This document shows positions 27,534-38,618 of a DNA stretch of 44,060 nt, piece by piece. The stretch's first letter is position 1, and each line of letters opens with the position of its first letter. The position numbers were made by a program, and so were the translations under genes. The stretch is from Scopulibacillus darangshiensis (GTDB lineage Bacteria > Bacillota > Bacilli > Bacillales > Sporolactobacillaceae), in contig NZ_SLXK01000035.1 in the NCBI RefSeq assembly GCF_004341035.1, positions 1-44,060 of the forward strand. Direction: 5' to 3'. The notes beneath the pieces were generated by a model that was not told the origin of the DNA, did no database searches, and was given only the letters and a program-made list of their open reading frames with translations.

Positions 27534-27562
27534 AAAAAGCCGGAGCACAAGGCTCCGGTTTT
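27534..27562 (-). terminator. Intrinsic terminator after sspF
   Basis: On the minus strand CCGGAGC pairs with GCTCCGG around CTTGT, followed by CTTTTTAAG. It has A's on the opposite flank, so it may also work on the plus strand. Confidence 0.87.
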
Positions 27563-27571
27563 GCTCAGGCG

Positions 27572-27754
27572 TTATTTATTTTCTTTATTAGCCAGTTGTC
27601 CTTCTGCAAGCTCAATAGCCCTCTTAACCATGTTACCCGCGTCGCGTGCCCTTATTCCGCCCCATCCCTCTTGTTGGACAGTGTCGTAGAAACCAAGCTC
27701 TTTAGCAAGTTCCTCTTTTAACTGGTCAGACATCACACCACGATTTCTAGCCAT
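27572..27754 (-). CDS. sspF: Small acid-soluble spore protein, alpha/beta-type (SspF)
   Basis: A 60-aa DNA-binding protein of spores that shields DNA and is degraded on germination. Family pattern: [19 protein letters not shown] and [21 protein letters not shown]; the region LAKELGF around residue 18-21 is the GPR protease site seen in this family. It lies between veg and ispE as in B. subtilis. Expression should be sigma-G-driven: upstream there is only a weak candidate, TACATA, 17 nt, CTATAAT, at about 27837-27809 on the minus strand. AAAGGGG is 11 nt before the ATG. Confidence 0.94.
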   Translation of the reverse strand: MARNRGVMSDQLKEELAKELGFYDTVQQEGWGGIRARDAGNMVKRAIELAEGQLANKENK

Positions 27755-27848
27755 GATCAGACAACCCCTTTCAGTTGAGCATTCTTATTATTTGATCGGA
27801 CCCGCCTGATTATAGCTTCCTAATAAAACCATTATGTAAAAACAAAAT

Positions 27849-27880
27849 AAAAAGCAGTATGACATGAATGCCTACTGCCC
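27849..27880 (-). terminator. Intrinsic terminator after veg
   Basis: On the minus strand GCAGTA pairs with TACTGC around a 13-nt loop, followed by TTTTTATTTTG. The stem includes the veg stop codon. Confidence 0.7.
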
Positions 27881-28129
27881 GCTTGCTGCTGCTTCTTCTA
27901 AGAATGTAATTTCAACCGATTCAGTTAATACGTCAGTATAGCTGTATGATACACGTTCGTAAGCATTCGAATCTTCATCAAGCTTGACGATAAACACAGA
28001 TGGATAGGTTTCCTCTAAAACACCAACGCGTTGAATTGTTTTTCGTCTGCCCCCATTGGCCTTTAAAGCTAAACGTTTGCCGACTCTTTCGTCTAAAGCG
28101 CATTTGATATCCTTAATGGTTTTTCCCAT
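27872..28129 (-). CDS. veg: Veg protein
   Basis: An 85-aa cytosolic protein; in B. subtilis Veg is very highly expressed in growth and stimulates biofilm formation, apparently by antagonising SinR. Conserved core: [20 protein letters not shown] (22-41), [12 protein letters not shown] and [20 protein letters not shown] beta-rich, Sm-like or SH3-like fold is expected for the family. It has two consensus promoters and an own terminator, as befits a strong single-gene unit. Confidence 0.95.
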   Translation of the reverse strand: MGKTIKDIKCALDERVGKRLALKANGGRRKTIQRVGVLEETYPSVFIVKLDEDSNAYERVSYSYTDVLTESVEITFLEEAAASGQ

Positions 28130-28154
28130 CGATCAACCCACCTCGCTTAACCAA

Positions 28155-28184
28155 ATTATAACATCATTCGAGCCTAAATGTCAA
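28155..28184 (-). promoter_or_regulatory. Consensus sigma-A promoter of veg (proximal)
   Basis: On the minus strand TTGACA (28184-28179), 18 nt, TATAAT (28160-28155), both hexamers perfect. The start codon is 26 nt beyond the -10. GAGGTGGG serves as the ribosome site. Confidence 0.85.
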
Positions 28185-28204
28185 ACTAAAGTGGAAAACA
28201 GAGA

Positions 28205-28234
28205 ATTATATCAGTATTTAATCCATGTTGTCAA
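28205..28234 (-). promoter_or_regulatory. Consensus sigma-A promoter of veg (distal)
   Basis: A second unit of the same design, TTGACA (28234-28229), 18 nt, TATAAT (28210-28205), exactly 50 bp upstream of the first. Tandem veg promoters are also known in B. subtilis. Confidence 0.85.
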
Positions 28235-28295
28235 TGTTTTTCACACTCAAGTGATGTTATTATGTGCTGTATCTAAGAAAATATGTATACAGCAT

Positions 28296-29168
28296 TTATT
28301 GTTCATCTGTAGAAGGAAAGGGCATGCCGGTTCTAAGGATGCCTCTAGTCTCAACGCCGCCTAAACCATCCGACCCGGCTAAGGTATTTCTCAGAACATC
28401 CCATACGTTGACATGATCCATAAATGAAGTAAAGCTGATTTTCGAAACCAAGTATACAGGGTCAAGGGCATGGATATTAATTCGTGTCGGCGAGCTGGCG
28501 AAATTTGCTCCGGCTCTTATTAACATTTCAAAATGAGACTGACAAGCCCCGGCGAAAATGACCAGTTGATCAAGGTGCGGAAAAATAAATCGGACTTCCT
28601 TTACGGTTCTGATAAAGTGGCCCGAATGGCGGTAAGCTTTAATATCATCTTCTTCCCCTTTACTTTTCATATAGGCATCATGTCCGGTTAAAACCAGAAT
28701 ATCCGGACGTATTTGCTTAACTAATTTGGGGACATTTTCAGGCATGTCTTCTTCTTTCATATACTTCCCCAAAACCGGAACACCTAATTTTTCGTAAACC
28801 CGCAAGCATTTTTTGAGGTAAAAGGGGTCACCATCAATATGCAGCACCCTGCCAGGCATTTCAAAATAGGTCATTCTCGTACGATAACCGTTCGTCGCAG
28901 TATATTCACGTTTTAATTTCAGCTTCTGATAATCCTGGCGAAACAATCGGTTAGAATGGTCCTCTAATTCCTGAGAACGCTTTTCAAACTCCAGGCGTTT
29001 TTCTTCAGTCATTGCTTTTAAATCACTTAACGGTGCGTCAGCATATAAGCGGAGCTCCTGACCTGACAGTTCTGCTTTATTATCTTTCGTGTCAATTTTG
29101 ACAACACGAAAACAAACGTCACACTGGTAGGATAACCTTGCGACGATATCGCCGACTTGAATCTCCAT
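28296..29168 (-). CDS. yabG: Sporulation-specific protease YabG
   Basis: Cysteine-type protease made in the mother cell (sigma-K in B. subtilis) that processes spore coat proteins such as SpoIVA, SafA and YeeK. From the ATG at 29168 (AGGAGGTC 4 nt upstream) the product is 290 aa. The N-terminal MEIQVGDIVARLSYQCDVCFRVVKI domain and the DILVLTGHDAYM and VIFAGACQSHFEMLIRAGANFASSP segments are family hallmarks; the latter has the probable catalytic His and Cys pair (TGH and GAC). A sigma-K promoter in 29169-29273 is expected but not evident. Confidence 0.95.
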   Translation of the reverse strand: MEIQVGDIVARLSYQCDVCFRVVKIDTKDNKAELSGQELRLYADAPLSDLKAMTEEKRLEFEKRSQELEDHSNRLFRQDYQKLKLKREYTATNGYRTRMTYFEMPGRVLHIDGDPFYLKKCLRVYEKLGVPVLGKYMKEEDMPENVPKLVKQIRPDILVLTGHDAYMKSKGEEDDIKAYRHSGHFIRTVKEVRFIFPHLDQLVIFAGACQSHFEMLIRAGANFASSPTRINIHALDPVYLVSKISFTSFMDHVNVWDVLRNTLAGSDGLGGVETRGILRTGMPFPSTDEQ

Positions 29169-29273
29169 TATAGACCTCCTCACACTTCCCGAAAAGAACC
29201 GAATCTGAAAATTAAAGACCCTATTTTCAACATATGCAAGGAAAGGTTTTTTGATGAAAGGATTTTAAAGGAG

Positions 29274-30714
<1,441 letters not shown>

Positions 30715-30780
30715 AATTTCCTCCGCTTTTTTGAAACCTTTTATTTCGCCCACTCGTCCTATAATTGTAACGTAAATGTA

Positions 30781-30931
30781 AAGAAAACTTGCCGATTGTC
30801 AAGCCTTAAATAGGCGTAGACAGAGGCTTAGTTGCACTTATCTGCATCAGAAAGGCTACAGCATGGATCCGCTTCGTTGCTGCCTTGCGACAAAATGAAA
30901 TGGAGGAGCATAACTATGCTTTCTGATTAAC
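30781..30931. repeat. Degenerate dispersed repeat, copy A (rnmV leader)
   Basis: About 151 bp between rnmV and the yabE terminator align by eye with 35329-35475. Shared blocks include AAGAAAACTTG at one end, CAAGCCTTAAAT 19 nt further in, a central TTGCGACAAAATGAAATGGAGGAGCA-type stretch (TTGTGACGAAACGAAGTG in the other copy) and the closing CTTTCTgATTAAC. No ORF lies inside. Its place in the 5' region of rnmV suggests it is transcribed. No transposase or perfect terminal inverted repeat is seen. Confidence 0.7.
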
Positions 30932-30968
30932 TAAAAGAAGTACAGAAAGCTTCCCTCTGTACTTCTCC
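30932..30968 (-). terminator. Intrinsic terminator after yabE
   Basis: On the minus strand GAAGTACAGA pairs perfectly with TCTGTACTTC around GGGAAGCTT, followed by TTTTAG. It lies 20 nt beyond the yabE stop. Confidence 0.87.
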
Positions 30969-30988
30969 ATTATAATCTATTTTTAATG

Positions 30989-32236
30989 TTAATTTAGGAT
31001 TTTAATCTTAACCCGTCTCGAACCCCAGCTATTAGCCTGGGATTCCGATGAGAAGAAGACATCTATTTTGTTGCCATTGACGCTGCCGCCAGTGTCACCG
31101 GCAACCGCATAGCCATAGCCTTCAACGTATACTTTAGTCCCAAGCGGAATAACGTTTGGATCTACAGCAATAACTTTGGCATTTGGGTTTGCTTTAAGAT
31201 TTATCCCTGTCGTAGTCATACCGGAACATCCTGAACAGTTTGCCGTATAGGCAGTGCTCGAAACATAACGAACCTCATCGTTTGAGCTTGATGCATTCCT
31301 GGAGACAGCTGCTGTCTTAGGCGGTGATGTCGTCTTGGCGGATACAGGTACAATATTCGGCTCATCATGAGTTACAGGTTCTTTCGTCCCTAAAGCTACA
31401 ATCCGGTCTTGACTTTCTTGTAAAACTTCTTTACCAATCAGCTTTCTTGCGACTTCTTTGCCGTTTTCATATGTCACTTCATAATGCTTGGCAACTTGAC
31501 CTTCATGACCATCAGAGAGCACTTTCTTTTTGCCCTTTTCAAGGTCACCGCTGTCTTTTTTTACTGTATCAAATTTTAATGGCTCTTTTACGATATCTTC
31601 CGCTTTTTTAACACGAATCACCTTAACATTAGTATTCGGCGTCAATGTCACGTTTTTCCCAGGTTCAACACGATCATTTTTTGACAAATCAATGCCCTTT
31701 TGAGCGAGAAGTTCACTCACCGTCATTGAAGAAGCCCAGACCTTCTTATTATGCTTCCCGTCGGTTAGGTCAATTTGAAAACCGGGTTTATAAGAAACCG
31801 CCATCCCGCCATCAATTTTTGTGTTAAGAGATGGTTTGACTTGATCGTGTGCCTTAATGTTGATGTGATGCGTTTTAAAAAAGCCTTGCACAGTATCAGC
31901 TGTCGTCCATACCGTTTTTGTTTCGCCTTTTTCGGTGAATTGTATCTTCTGGGCAGGCTCCCAAACCACTTTCATATTATCTGATAAATTCGTATGTATC
32001 CCGGGCTGAACCACATCGTGCGAACGGGGTGTCACACCTGTGTTTTTTAACAATTCCTTTACAGTATCAGCATGTGTCCTGATATCCTTGACTTTGCCAT
32101 TTGCTACTAATGTGACCTTCTTTTTGCTAGATTCATAGGCCGCATATGAAATGACAGATACTAAAACAACAAATGACAGGAGTGCTATGATGGCCCTCTT
32201 CTTTTGAAAAAAGAGATTTTTCTTGTTTTCAAGCAT
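30989..32236 (-). CDS. yabE: G5/3D-domain cell-wall protein YabE (Rpf-like)
   Basis: Exported, cell-wall-associated protein; the family resembles actinobacterial resuscitation-promoting factors and probably cleaves or remodels peptidoglycan. The 415-aa product has an uncleaved-type N-terminal signal/anchor (about 14-33), three DUF348 repeats (about 39-80, 98-140, 155-197; the ADTVKELL, ADTVQGFF and SMTVSELL repeats), a G5 domain (about 213-292) and a C-terminal 3D domain (about 325-415) with the acidic triad in VDPNVIPLGTK, AVAGDTGG and NKIDVF, which give the domain its name. A low-complexity Thr/Ser linker separates G5 from 3D. AGGAGAGG precedes the ATG. Confidence 0.94.
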   Translation of the reverse strand: MLENKKNLFFQKKRAIIALLSFVVLVSVISYAAYESSKKKVTLVANGKVKDIRTHADTVKELLKNTGVTPRSHDVVQPGIHTNLSDNMKVVWEPAQKIQFTEKGETKTVWTTADTVQGFFKTHHINIKAHDQVKPSLNTKIDGGMAVSYKPGFQIDLTDGKHNKKVWASSMTVSELLAQKGIDLSKNDRVEPGKNVTLTPNTNVKVIRVKKAEDIVKEPLKFDTVKKDSGDLEKGKKKVLSDGHEGQVAKHYEVTYENGKEVARKLIGKEVLQESQDRIVALGTKEPVTHDEPNIVPVSAKTTSPPKTAAVSRNASSSNDEVRYVSSTAYTANCSGCSGMTTTGINLKANPNAKVIAVDPNVIPLGTKVYVEGYGYAVAGDTGGSVNGNKIDVFFSSESQANSWGSRRVKIKILN

Positions 32237-32418
32237 CGAACCTCTCCTTTGTGATAATCTTATAAATTCTAGTATTCATTGGGCAGTTTTTATTATAAGC
32301 AGATTAATTGCTAGAATGAAATACAAACATATCGACAGGTGTCTTGGCAAAAACTACTATTCCAACTCACTTTAACATGAACCTGGATGGTATTTGTCGA
32401 ATTGGGGCTGAATATCAT

Positions 32419-33186
32419 TTATTTTAAGCCAAAAAATTGTTTGGCATTGTCGGACGTTTTTTTTGCAAGCACTTCATAAGACAATCCTTTAAGTTCCGCA
32501 ATTTTCTCGGCGATGAGCTTGACGCGTGCTGGTTCATTTCTTTTTCCCCTATAAGGATGAGGGCTAAGATATGGACAATCCGTCTCAACTAAGAGCCGGT
32601 CCAGCGGCACTTGGGCAGCCACTTCTTTTGGCAACTGTGCATTCTTAAATGTCACAGGGCCGCCAAAGCCTATGTAAAAATTCATGTCAAGACATTGTTT
32701 GGCTGTTTCCCAATCTGAACTAAAGCAATGCATCACACCGCCAACCTCTTCAGCATGCTCATCTTTCAGAATTTCAAGGATATCTTCTGTTGCTTCCCGG
32801 TTATGAATAATAATCGGCAGTTTTACTTTTTTCGCGAGTCGAATTTGTTTTCTAAAAACATCCTTCTGGATATCTTTCGGTGACTTATCCCAGTGATAAT
32901 CCAGCCCCATTTCCCCGATGGCTACAACCTTTGGATGTTTGGATAGCTCTTCAATCCACTGCAGATCATCATCCGTCATATCGATGGCATCAACGGGATG
33001 CCAGCCAACAGCAGCATAGATATGCTCGTATTCTTCCGCAATAGCCATGGCGTCCTTAATGGTCTGTTGGTCAAAACCGACAACAACCATATTAACTACT
33101 CCGGCTTCCTTTGCCCGGACAAGCATGTCGGCAAAGTCATCTTTAAATTGTTCAGCATTAATATGTGTGTGTGTATCAAATAACAT
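32419..33186 (-). CDS. yabD: TatD-family metal-dependent hydrolase
   Basis: TIM-barrel metallo-hydrolase of the TatD/YabD type, generally described as a 3'-5' DNase. The 255-aa product has the N-terminal metal ligands FDTHTHIN (3-10), GEMGLDYHWD (about 92-101), PIIIHNREATEDIL (about 125-138), MHCFSS (about 152-157) and LLVETDCPYLSP (about 200-211). It lies between metS and yabE as in B. subtilis. GGAGGA lies 8 nt before the ATG. A promoter may be in the 155-nt gap to metS; nothing clear. Confidence 0.96.
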   Translation of the reverse strand: MLFDTHTHINAEQFKDDFADMLVRAKEAGVVNMVVVGFDQQTIKDAMAIAEEYEHIYAAVGWHPVDAIDMTDDDLQWIEELSKHPKVVAIGEMGLDYHWDKSPKDIQKDVFRKQIRLAKKVKLPIIIHNREATEDILEILKDEHAEEVGGVMHCFSSDWETAKQCLDMNFYIGFGGPVTFKNAQLPKEVAAQVPLDRLLVETDCPYLSPHPYRGKRNEPARVKLIAEKIAELKGLSYEVLAKKTSDNAKQFFGLK

Positions 33187-33296
33187 CGTATGTATCCTCC
33201 ATAAAGGACCAATTATAAAGTCCTAGCTAGTTTAACACAATTTCACATTTCGCATACAACAGCGGCATGTCAAAATATTAAGAGTATGTAACAAAT

Positions 33297-33331
33297 ATTA
33301 AAGGAGATGGCAATAATGTTACACCACCTCC
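33297..33331 (-). terminator. Intrinsic terminator after metS
   Basis: On the minus strand GGAGGTGG pairs with CCATCTCC (one G-U) around a 13-nt loop, followed by TTTAATATTTG. It is 10 nt beyond the metS stop. Confidence 0.7.
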
Positions 33332-33341
33332 TTACTACTAA

Positions 33342-35475
<2,134 letters not shown>

Positions 35476-35524
35476 ACAAAAATACCAATTTTGAGGCAGA
35501 GGTAGCCTCCGTCTCCTGCTCAAA

Positions 35525-35553
35525 ACTATACTAATCCGCAGCGCTAATGTCAA
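35525..35553 (-). promoter_or_regulatory. Sigma-A promoter of metS
   Basis: On the minus strand TTGACA (35553-35548), 17 nt, TATAGT (35530-35525). It implies a leader of about 205 nt before the GTG start, containing the GGAGGC/GCCTC hairpin (about 35495-35508) and repeat copy B. Confidence 0.8.
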
Positions 35554-35756
35554 GAATACCAAGACTTTTGGCACTTTAATGCTTCCGACAAATCCTTTTT
35601 CCCGCGTTACCGTGAAATGGGTTATTTTACTATTACAAAAGGTAGGTAATTAATGTTAAAATCCTTACATACGGAGTGCGAATCATGTAAATTTTTTCAT
35701 TATTAACTTTCTACAGTTATATTTTTTTAAAATGGATTGTACAAAAAATAAATTGC

Positions 35757-35763
35757 TGTCGAA
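35757..35763 (+). promoter_or_regulatory. Perfect Spo0A box upstream of the short ORF
   Basis: TGTCGAA, the 0A-box consensus, 11 nt before an AAAAGGAGGTG. It overlaps a weak promoter-like pair TGTACA (35738-35743), 18 nt, AATAAT (35762-35767), so Spo0A~P might block or modulate transcription here. Confidence 0.4.
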
Positions 35764-35789
35764 TAATGTAAACAAAAGGAGGTGCTTAA

Positions 35790-35852
35790 CTGTCCTTTGA
35801 AAATCTAGAAAACTATATAATCCGCATCATTGTCCGGTTATTCAGGAGCTAG
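35790..35852 (+). CDS. Possible 20-codon ORF before abrB
   Basis: A near-perfect ribosome site AAAAGGAGGTG (35774-35784) is followed after 7 nt (counted from GGAGG) by a CTG codon that opens a 20-codon frame ending at TAG (850-852 of the 35 kb block). The peptide would read (M)SFENLENYIIRIIVRLFRS: an acidic start and an amphipathic Ile/Val/Arg-rich helix. No ATG, GTG or TTG is placed as well. It lies on the abrB strand, 133 nt before abrB. I do not recognise it. It could be a small membrane-active peptide, a leader peptide, or chance with a fortuitous ribosome site. Confidence 0.35.
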   Translation: MSFENLENYIIRIIVRLFRS

Positions 35853-35896
35853 TGAACTTTAGCAGATAAAAGCACTAAATTTTCAAAAGAAAAACA

Positions 35897-35950
35897 TTGA
35901 CCCGTTTGGGAAACACTGGTATTATTAAAAGAAAGCAAATATTGTCGAAT
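35897..35950 (+). promoter_or_regulatory. abrB promoter with downstream Spo0A box
   Basis: TTGACC (35897-35902), 17 nt, TATTAT (35920-35925) form a sigma-A promoter. A perfect 0A box TGTCGAA follows at 35944-35950, about 12 nt downstream of the predicted start site. This is the arrangement in B. subtilis, where Spo0A~P bound just downstream represses abrB at the onset of sporulation. Confidence 0.8.
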
Positions 35951-35985
35951 TATGACGGAATTTGAACTTAGGAGGAGAAATATTC

Positions 35986-36264
35986 ATGAAATCAACAGGT
36001 ATTGTAAGAAAAGTTGACGAACTCGGCCGCGTGGTTATACCAATTGAGCTTCGCCGCACTCTAGGAATCAATGAAAAAGATGCATTAGAAATCTATGTTG
36101 ATGACGATAAAATTATCCTTAAAAAGTACAAGCCTAGCATGACATGTCAAATTACTGGCGACGTTTCCGACGATAACCTGAACATTGGCGGCGGTAAGCT
36201 TATCTTAAGCAAAGAAGGCGCTGAAGAAGTGATGAAAGAGATCGAGGGCTACTTAAAAAAGTAA
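35986..36264 (+). CDS. abrB: Transition-state regulator AbrB
   Basis: DNA-binding repressor of stationary-phase genes (including spoVG, biofilm and antibiotic genes in B. subtilis), switched off by Spo0A~P. From the ATG at 35986 (AGGAGGA upstream) the product is 92 aa. The N-terminal swapped-hairpin domain is seen at 1-50 (MKSTGIVRKVDELGRVVIPI, ELRRTLGINEKDALEIYVD), followed by the AbrB C-terminal oligomerisation domain with MTCQITGDVSDDN. The Cys near residue 54 is family-typical. It is the one confident gene transcribed on the plus strand, convergent with rsmI, as in B. subtilis. Confidence 0.97.
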   Translation: MKSTGIVRKVDELGRVVIPIELRRTLGINEKDALEIYVDDDKIILKKYKPSMTCQITGDVSDDNLNIGGGKLILSKEGAEEVMKEIEGYLKK

Positions 36265-36270
36265 GTCATC

Positions 36271-36319
36271 AAAAATAACCCTGCTTAGCATGAATTTTCA
36301 TGCCTGCAGGGTTATTTTA
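36271..36319. terminator. Shared terminator between abrB and rsmI
   Basis: Nested inverted repeat: outer arms AAAATAACCCTGC and GCAGGGTTATTTT, inner arms GCATGAA and TTCATGC. A-run on one flank and T-run on the other make it usable from both sides, fitting the convergent genes abrB and rsmI. Confidence 0.87.
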
Positions 36320-36322
36320 ATG

Positions 36323-37204
36323 CTAATTGTCAACGTGATAGGCTTGATAAATGTCCCGCTTTGGCTGCTGACGTTCTTTTGCAACCTTTTTAATCGCCTC
36401 TTTACTTGAGAGTGCCTTGACCTTTACATAATGATCGACATGCTCCCCAATCGTCAATTCACGCCACCATTCGTTCGTCTCCGTATCAGCCGATTCTTTG
36501 GACCCCTCAATAATAAGACAACATTCACCCTTTATATCTTGATTCGACAAATGTTCAATCAACCTCTCAAGGTCACCTCTTACAAAGGTTTCGTATCTTT
36601 TGGTTAATTCTCTCGCAAAGGCTGCCTTTCGGTTGCCCAATGTTTTGAATGCAGCGGCCAAGGTGTCCTTTATTCTAAAAGGGGATTCGTAGAAAATTAA
36701 GGTATAGGGGAATTGGGATATTTCCTCCAAAGCAGCTTCTTTTTCCTTTTTGGACCTGGGCAAAAAACCATAAAACAAAAAGTGATCCGTTGGAAGCCCT
36801 GAAGCAATCAGGCTAGTCACTGCGGCATTTGAACCCGGAAGCGGTATAACGGGGACCCCTTCTTCTACGCAGCTCACAACTAATTCGTATCCCGGGTCAG
36901 ACACGGCTGGTGTGCCGGCATCTGACACAAGAGCAACGTTTGCACCTTCTTTTAGCGCCTTCAAAATCTTTTCACCGCTAACCGTTTTATTATGCTCGTG
37001 GTAACTGACTAAGGATGTCTGGATTTCAAAATGGTTGCAAAGCTTTAATGTCTGCCTTGTATCTTCAGCAGCAATCATATCAGCAGATTTTAATATTTTG
37101 AGCGCCCGCATGGTTATATCATCCAAATTCCCGATTGGTGTCGGTACTAGGTAAAGCATACCGCTCCTCTCTTTATTTTGAAAGCTTTCTTGTAACAACA
37201 TCAT
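36323..37204 (-). CDS. rsmI: 16S rRNA 2'-O-methyltransferase RsmI
   Basis: Methylates the ribose of C1402 in 16S rRNA. The 293-aa product has GMLYLVPTPIGNLDDITMRAL (15-35), AAEDTRQT, LVSDAGTPAVSDPGYELV (about 93-110) and the proline- and glycine-rich VIPLPGSNAAVTSLIASG, all typical of the tetrapyrrole-methylase-like family. ATG at 37204 overlaps the yazA stop in ATGA; a second ATG follows directly. It is the last gene of yabB-yazA-rsmI. Confidence 0.96.
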   Translation of the reverse strand: MMLLQESFQNKERSGMLYLVPTPIGNLDDITMRALKILKSADMIAAEDTRQTLKLCNHFEIQTSLVSYHEHNKTVSGEKILKALKEGANVALVSDAGTPAVSDPGYELVVSCVEEGVPVIPLPGSNAAVTSLIASGLPTDHFLFYGFLPRSKKEKEAALEEISQFPYTLIFYESPFRIKDTLAAAFKTLGNRKAAFARELTKRYETFVRGDLERLIEHLSNQDIKGECCLIIEGSKESADTETNEWWRELTIGEHVDHYVKVKALSSKEAIKKVAKERQQPKRDIYQAYHVDN

Positions 37205-37464
37205 GCTTTTGCCCCCTTTACTAGCTCGACCTTTTGCCTCTTTGACAATTTCTTTATGGCATGCTCCCTTTTGAGCGCTTCGGATTTATCATCAAACCAT
37301 TCTTCATAAATAAGTGATAGGGGTCTGCGTATGCGGGTATATTTTGCTCCCTTACCATCAGAATGAACTTTCAGCCGCCGCTCCACATTTGTTGTATAAC
37401 CTGTATAATAACTCCCGTCGGCACATTCAAGAATATACACTGCATATGTTTTATTATCCGCCAT
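37201..37464 (-). CDS. yazA: GIY-YIG nuclease-fold protein YazA
   Basis: Small protein of the UPF0213 family with a GIY-YIG domain; 87 aa from the ATG at 37464 (GGAGGAT 7 nt upstream). The signature is seen as YAVYILECADGSYYTGYTTN (8-27), with the motif Arg in ERRLKVH and a Glu near 61 (SEALKREHAI). Relatives are called putative endonucleases, without a known substrate. It overlaps yabB by 11 nt and rsmI by 4 nt, so the three are coupled. Confidence 0.93.
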   Translation of the reverse strand: MADNKTYAVYILECADGSYYTGYTTNVERRLKVHSDGKGAKYTRIRRPLSLIYEEWFDDKSEALKREHAIKKLSKRQKVELVKGAKA

Positions 37465-38185
37465 TTCGTATATCCTCCGTATAATTACCGTTTTCATCAT
37501 AGACATGAATCGGCGGCAGGACCGTTATGCCTTCCTTTCCATCCTTTGTTCCTTCAATTAATACCATATTTGCTGCTTTTCCTTTTTTCGGATGAACAAA
37601 TTGAATTCGTTTGGGCTCAACTTTGTTTTTTTTCATAGAAGAAATAATCTCAATAAGACGTTCCGGCCGATGGACGAAAGCAGCCTTCCCTTTTTGTTTT
37701 AAGAGCTCACCTGCGATGGATATAACCTCTTCTAATGTAATATGTATTTCATGCCGGGCAATGGCAATATGTTCATTTACGTTACGATCTCGTGCCTGAT
37801 GGGCCGGAAAATACGGGGGATTGCATGTTACAATATCGAATTGATGCTTCCCAAGCCGCTCCGGGGCATTTTTCACATCGTCACATATAAATGAAATACG
37901 GTCATCCAATCCATTTAAGGAGGCGCTTCTTAAAGCCATATCATAAATTCTTTGCTGGAGTTCGATTCCGGTTAATGTTCCTTTCGTTCGTGTCGTTAAC
38001 ATGATCGGTATCGCGCCATTACCAGTACATAGATCGATAAGTTTACCCTTTTGAATCGGTACATAAACAAATCTCGACAATAATACGGCATCTAAAGAAA
38101 AGGCGAATACATCGTTCGATTGAATTACCTTTAAATTTGTATCAAATAGATTATCCACCCGCTCATTTTCACCAACAGTAGTCAT
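37454..38185 (-). CDS. yabB: tRNA/SAM-dependent methyltransferase (TrmN6-like)
   Basis: Class I SAM-dependent methyltransferase; close to YfiC/TrmN6, which makes m6A37 in tRNA-Val, though the B. subtilis substrate is less sure. The 243-aa product has LIDLCTGNGAIPIMLTTR (SAM motif I, about 48-65), GIELQQR, ICDDVKN and the amino-methylase motif CNPPYF (about 122-127). The ATG at 38185 has GGAATGACC upstream, a weak site. yabA is upstream, separated by a terminator, so this three-gene operon may rely on readthrough. Confidence 0.93.
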   Translation of the reverse strand: MTTVGENERVDNLFDTNLKVIQSNDVFAFSLDAVLLSRFVYVPIQKGKLIDLCTGNGAIPIMLTTRTKGTLTGIELQQRIYDMALRSASLNGLDDRISFICDDVKNAPERLGKHQFDIVTCNPPYFPAHQARDRNVNEHIAIARHEIHITLEEVISIAGELLKQKGKAAFVHRPERLIEIISSMKKNKVEPKRIQFVHPKKGKAANMVLIEGTKDGKEGITVLPPIHVYDENGNYTEDIRNGG

Positions 38186-38206
38186 GACAGGTCATTCCTT
38201 TTTATG

Positions 38207-38238
38207 TAAAAATAGCCTTTCCACTCAAGGGAAAGGCT
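38207..38238 (-). terminator. Intrinsic terminator after yabA
   Basis: On the minus strand AGCCTTTCC pairs with GGAAAGGCT around CTTGAGT, followed by ATTTTTAC. The yabA stop adjoins the stem. Confidence 0.85.
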
Positions 38239-38610
38239 TTACTTCTTATTCAAAAAAGATAAGCAGAAAAGACAGTCGCCTTCTTTACGGAGGCTGCCGT
38301 AATGAAGGTTGCAAATATGAAACCCTTCTTGGTAAAGCCTGGCAAGGTTATCGTACCCTTCACCGACTTCGGGTTTCGACATTTCCTTTTTTCGAGATTG
38401 CTGACGATTCTCTTTCTCTTCCGTTTGTTCCTTTTGTAATGTCTCAATATGACGTCTAAGATTGCGATTTTCAATACTAAGATGCTGATTTTCTTCCAGA
38501 AGACTCGCAAGCTGAGCCTTTAAATCCCCTAATTCATTATAGAGCTGGCCAATCTGCTCTTCTAATCGACTTACTTGTGAAAAAATGTCTTTCTTCTCCA
38601 AGTCATCCAC
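38239..38610 (-). CDS. yabA: Replication initiation control protein YabA
   Basis: Negative regulator of DnaA that bridges DnaA and the DnaN clamp at the replisome in B. subtilis. The 123-aa product has a long N-terminal coiled coil (about 5-65, heptads through [21 protein letters not shown]), a charged linker, and a C-terminal zinc-binding domain with [19 protein letters not shown] (about 97-115). GAGGTGG is next to the ATG. It lies behind holB-ricT, fitting its tie to replication. Confidence 0.95.
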   Translation of the reverse strand: MDDLEKKDIFSQVSRLEEQIGQLYNELGDLKAQLASLLEENQHLSIENRNLRRHIETLQKEQTEEKENRQQSRKKEMSKPEVGEGYDNLARLYQEGFHICNLHYGSLRKEGDCLFCLSFLNKK

Positions 38611-38618
38611 CTCATTAT

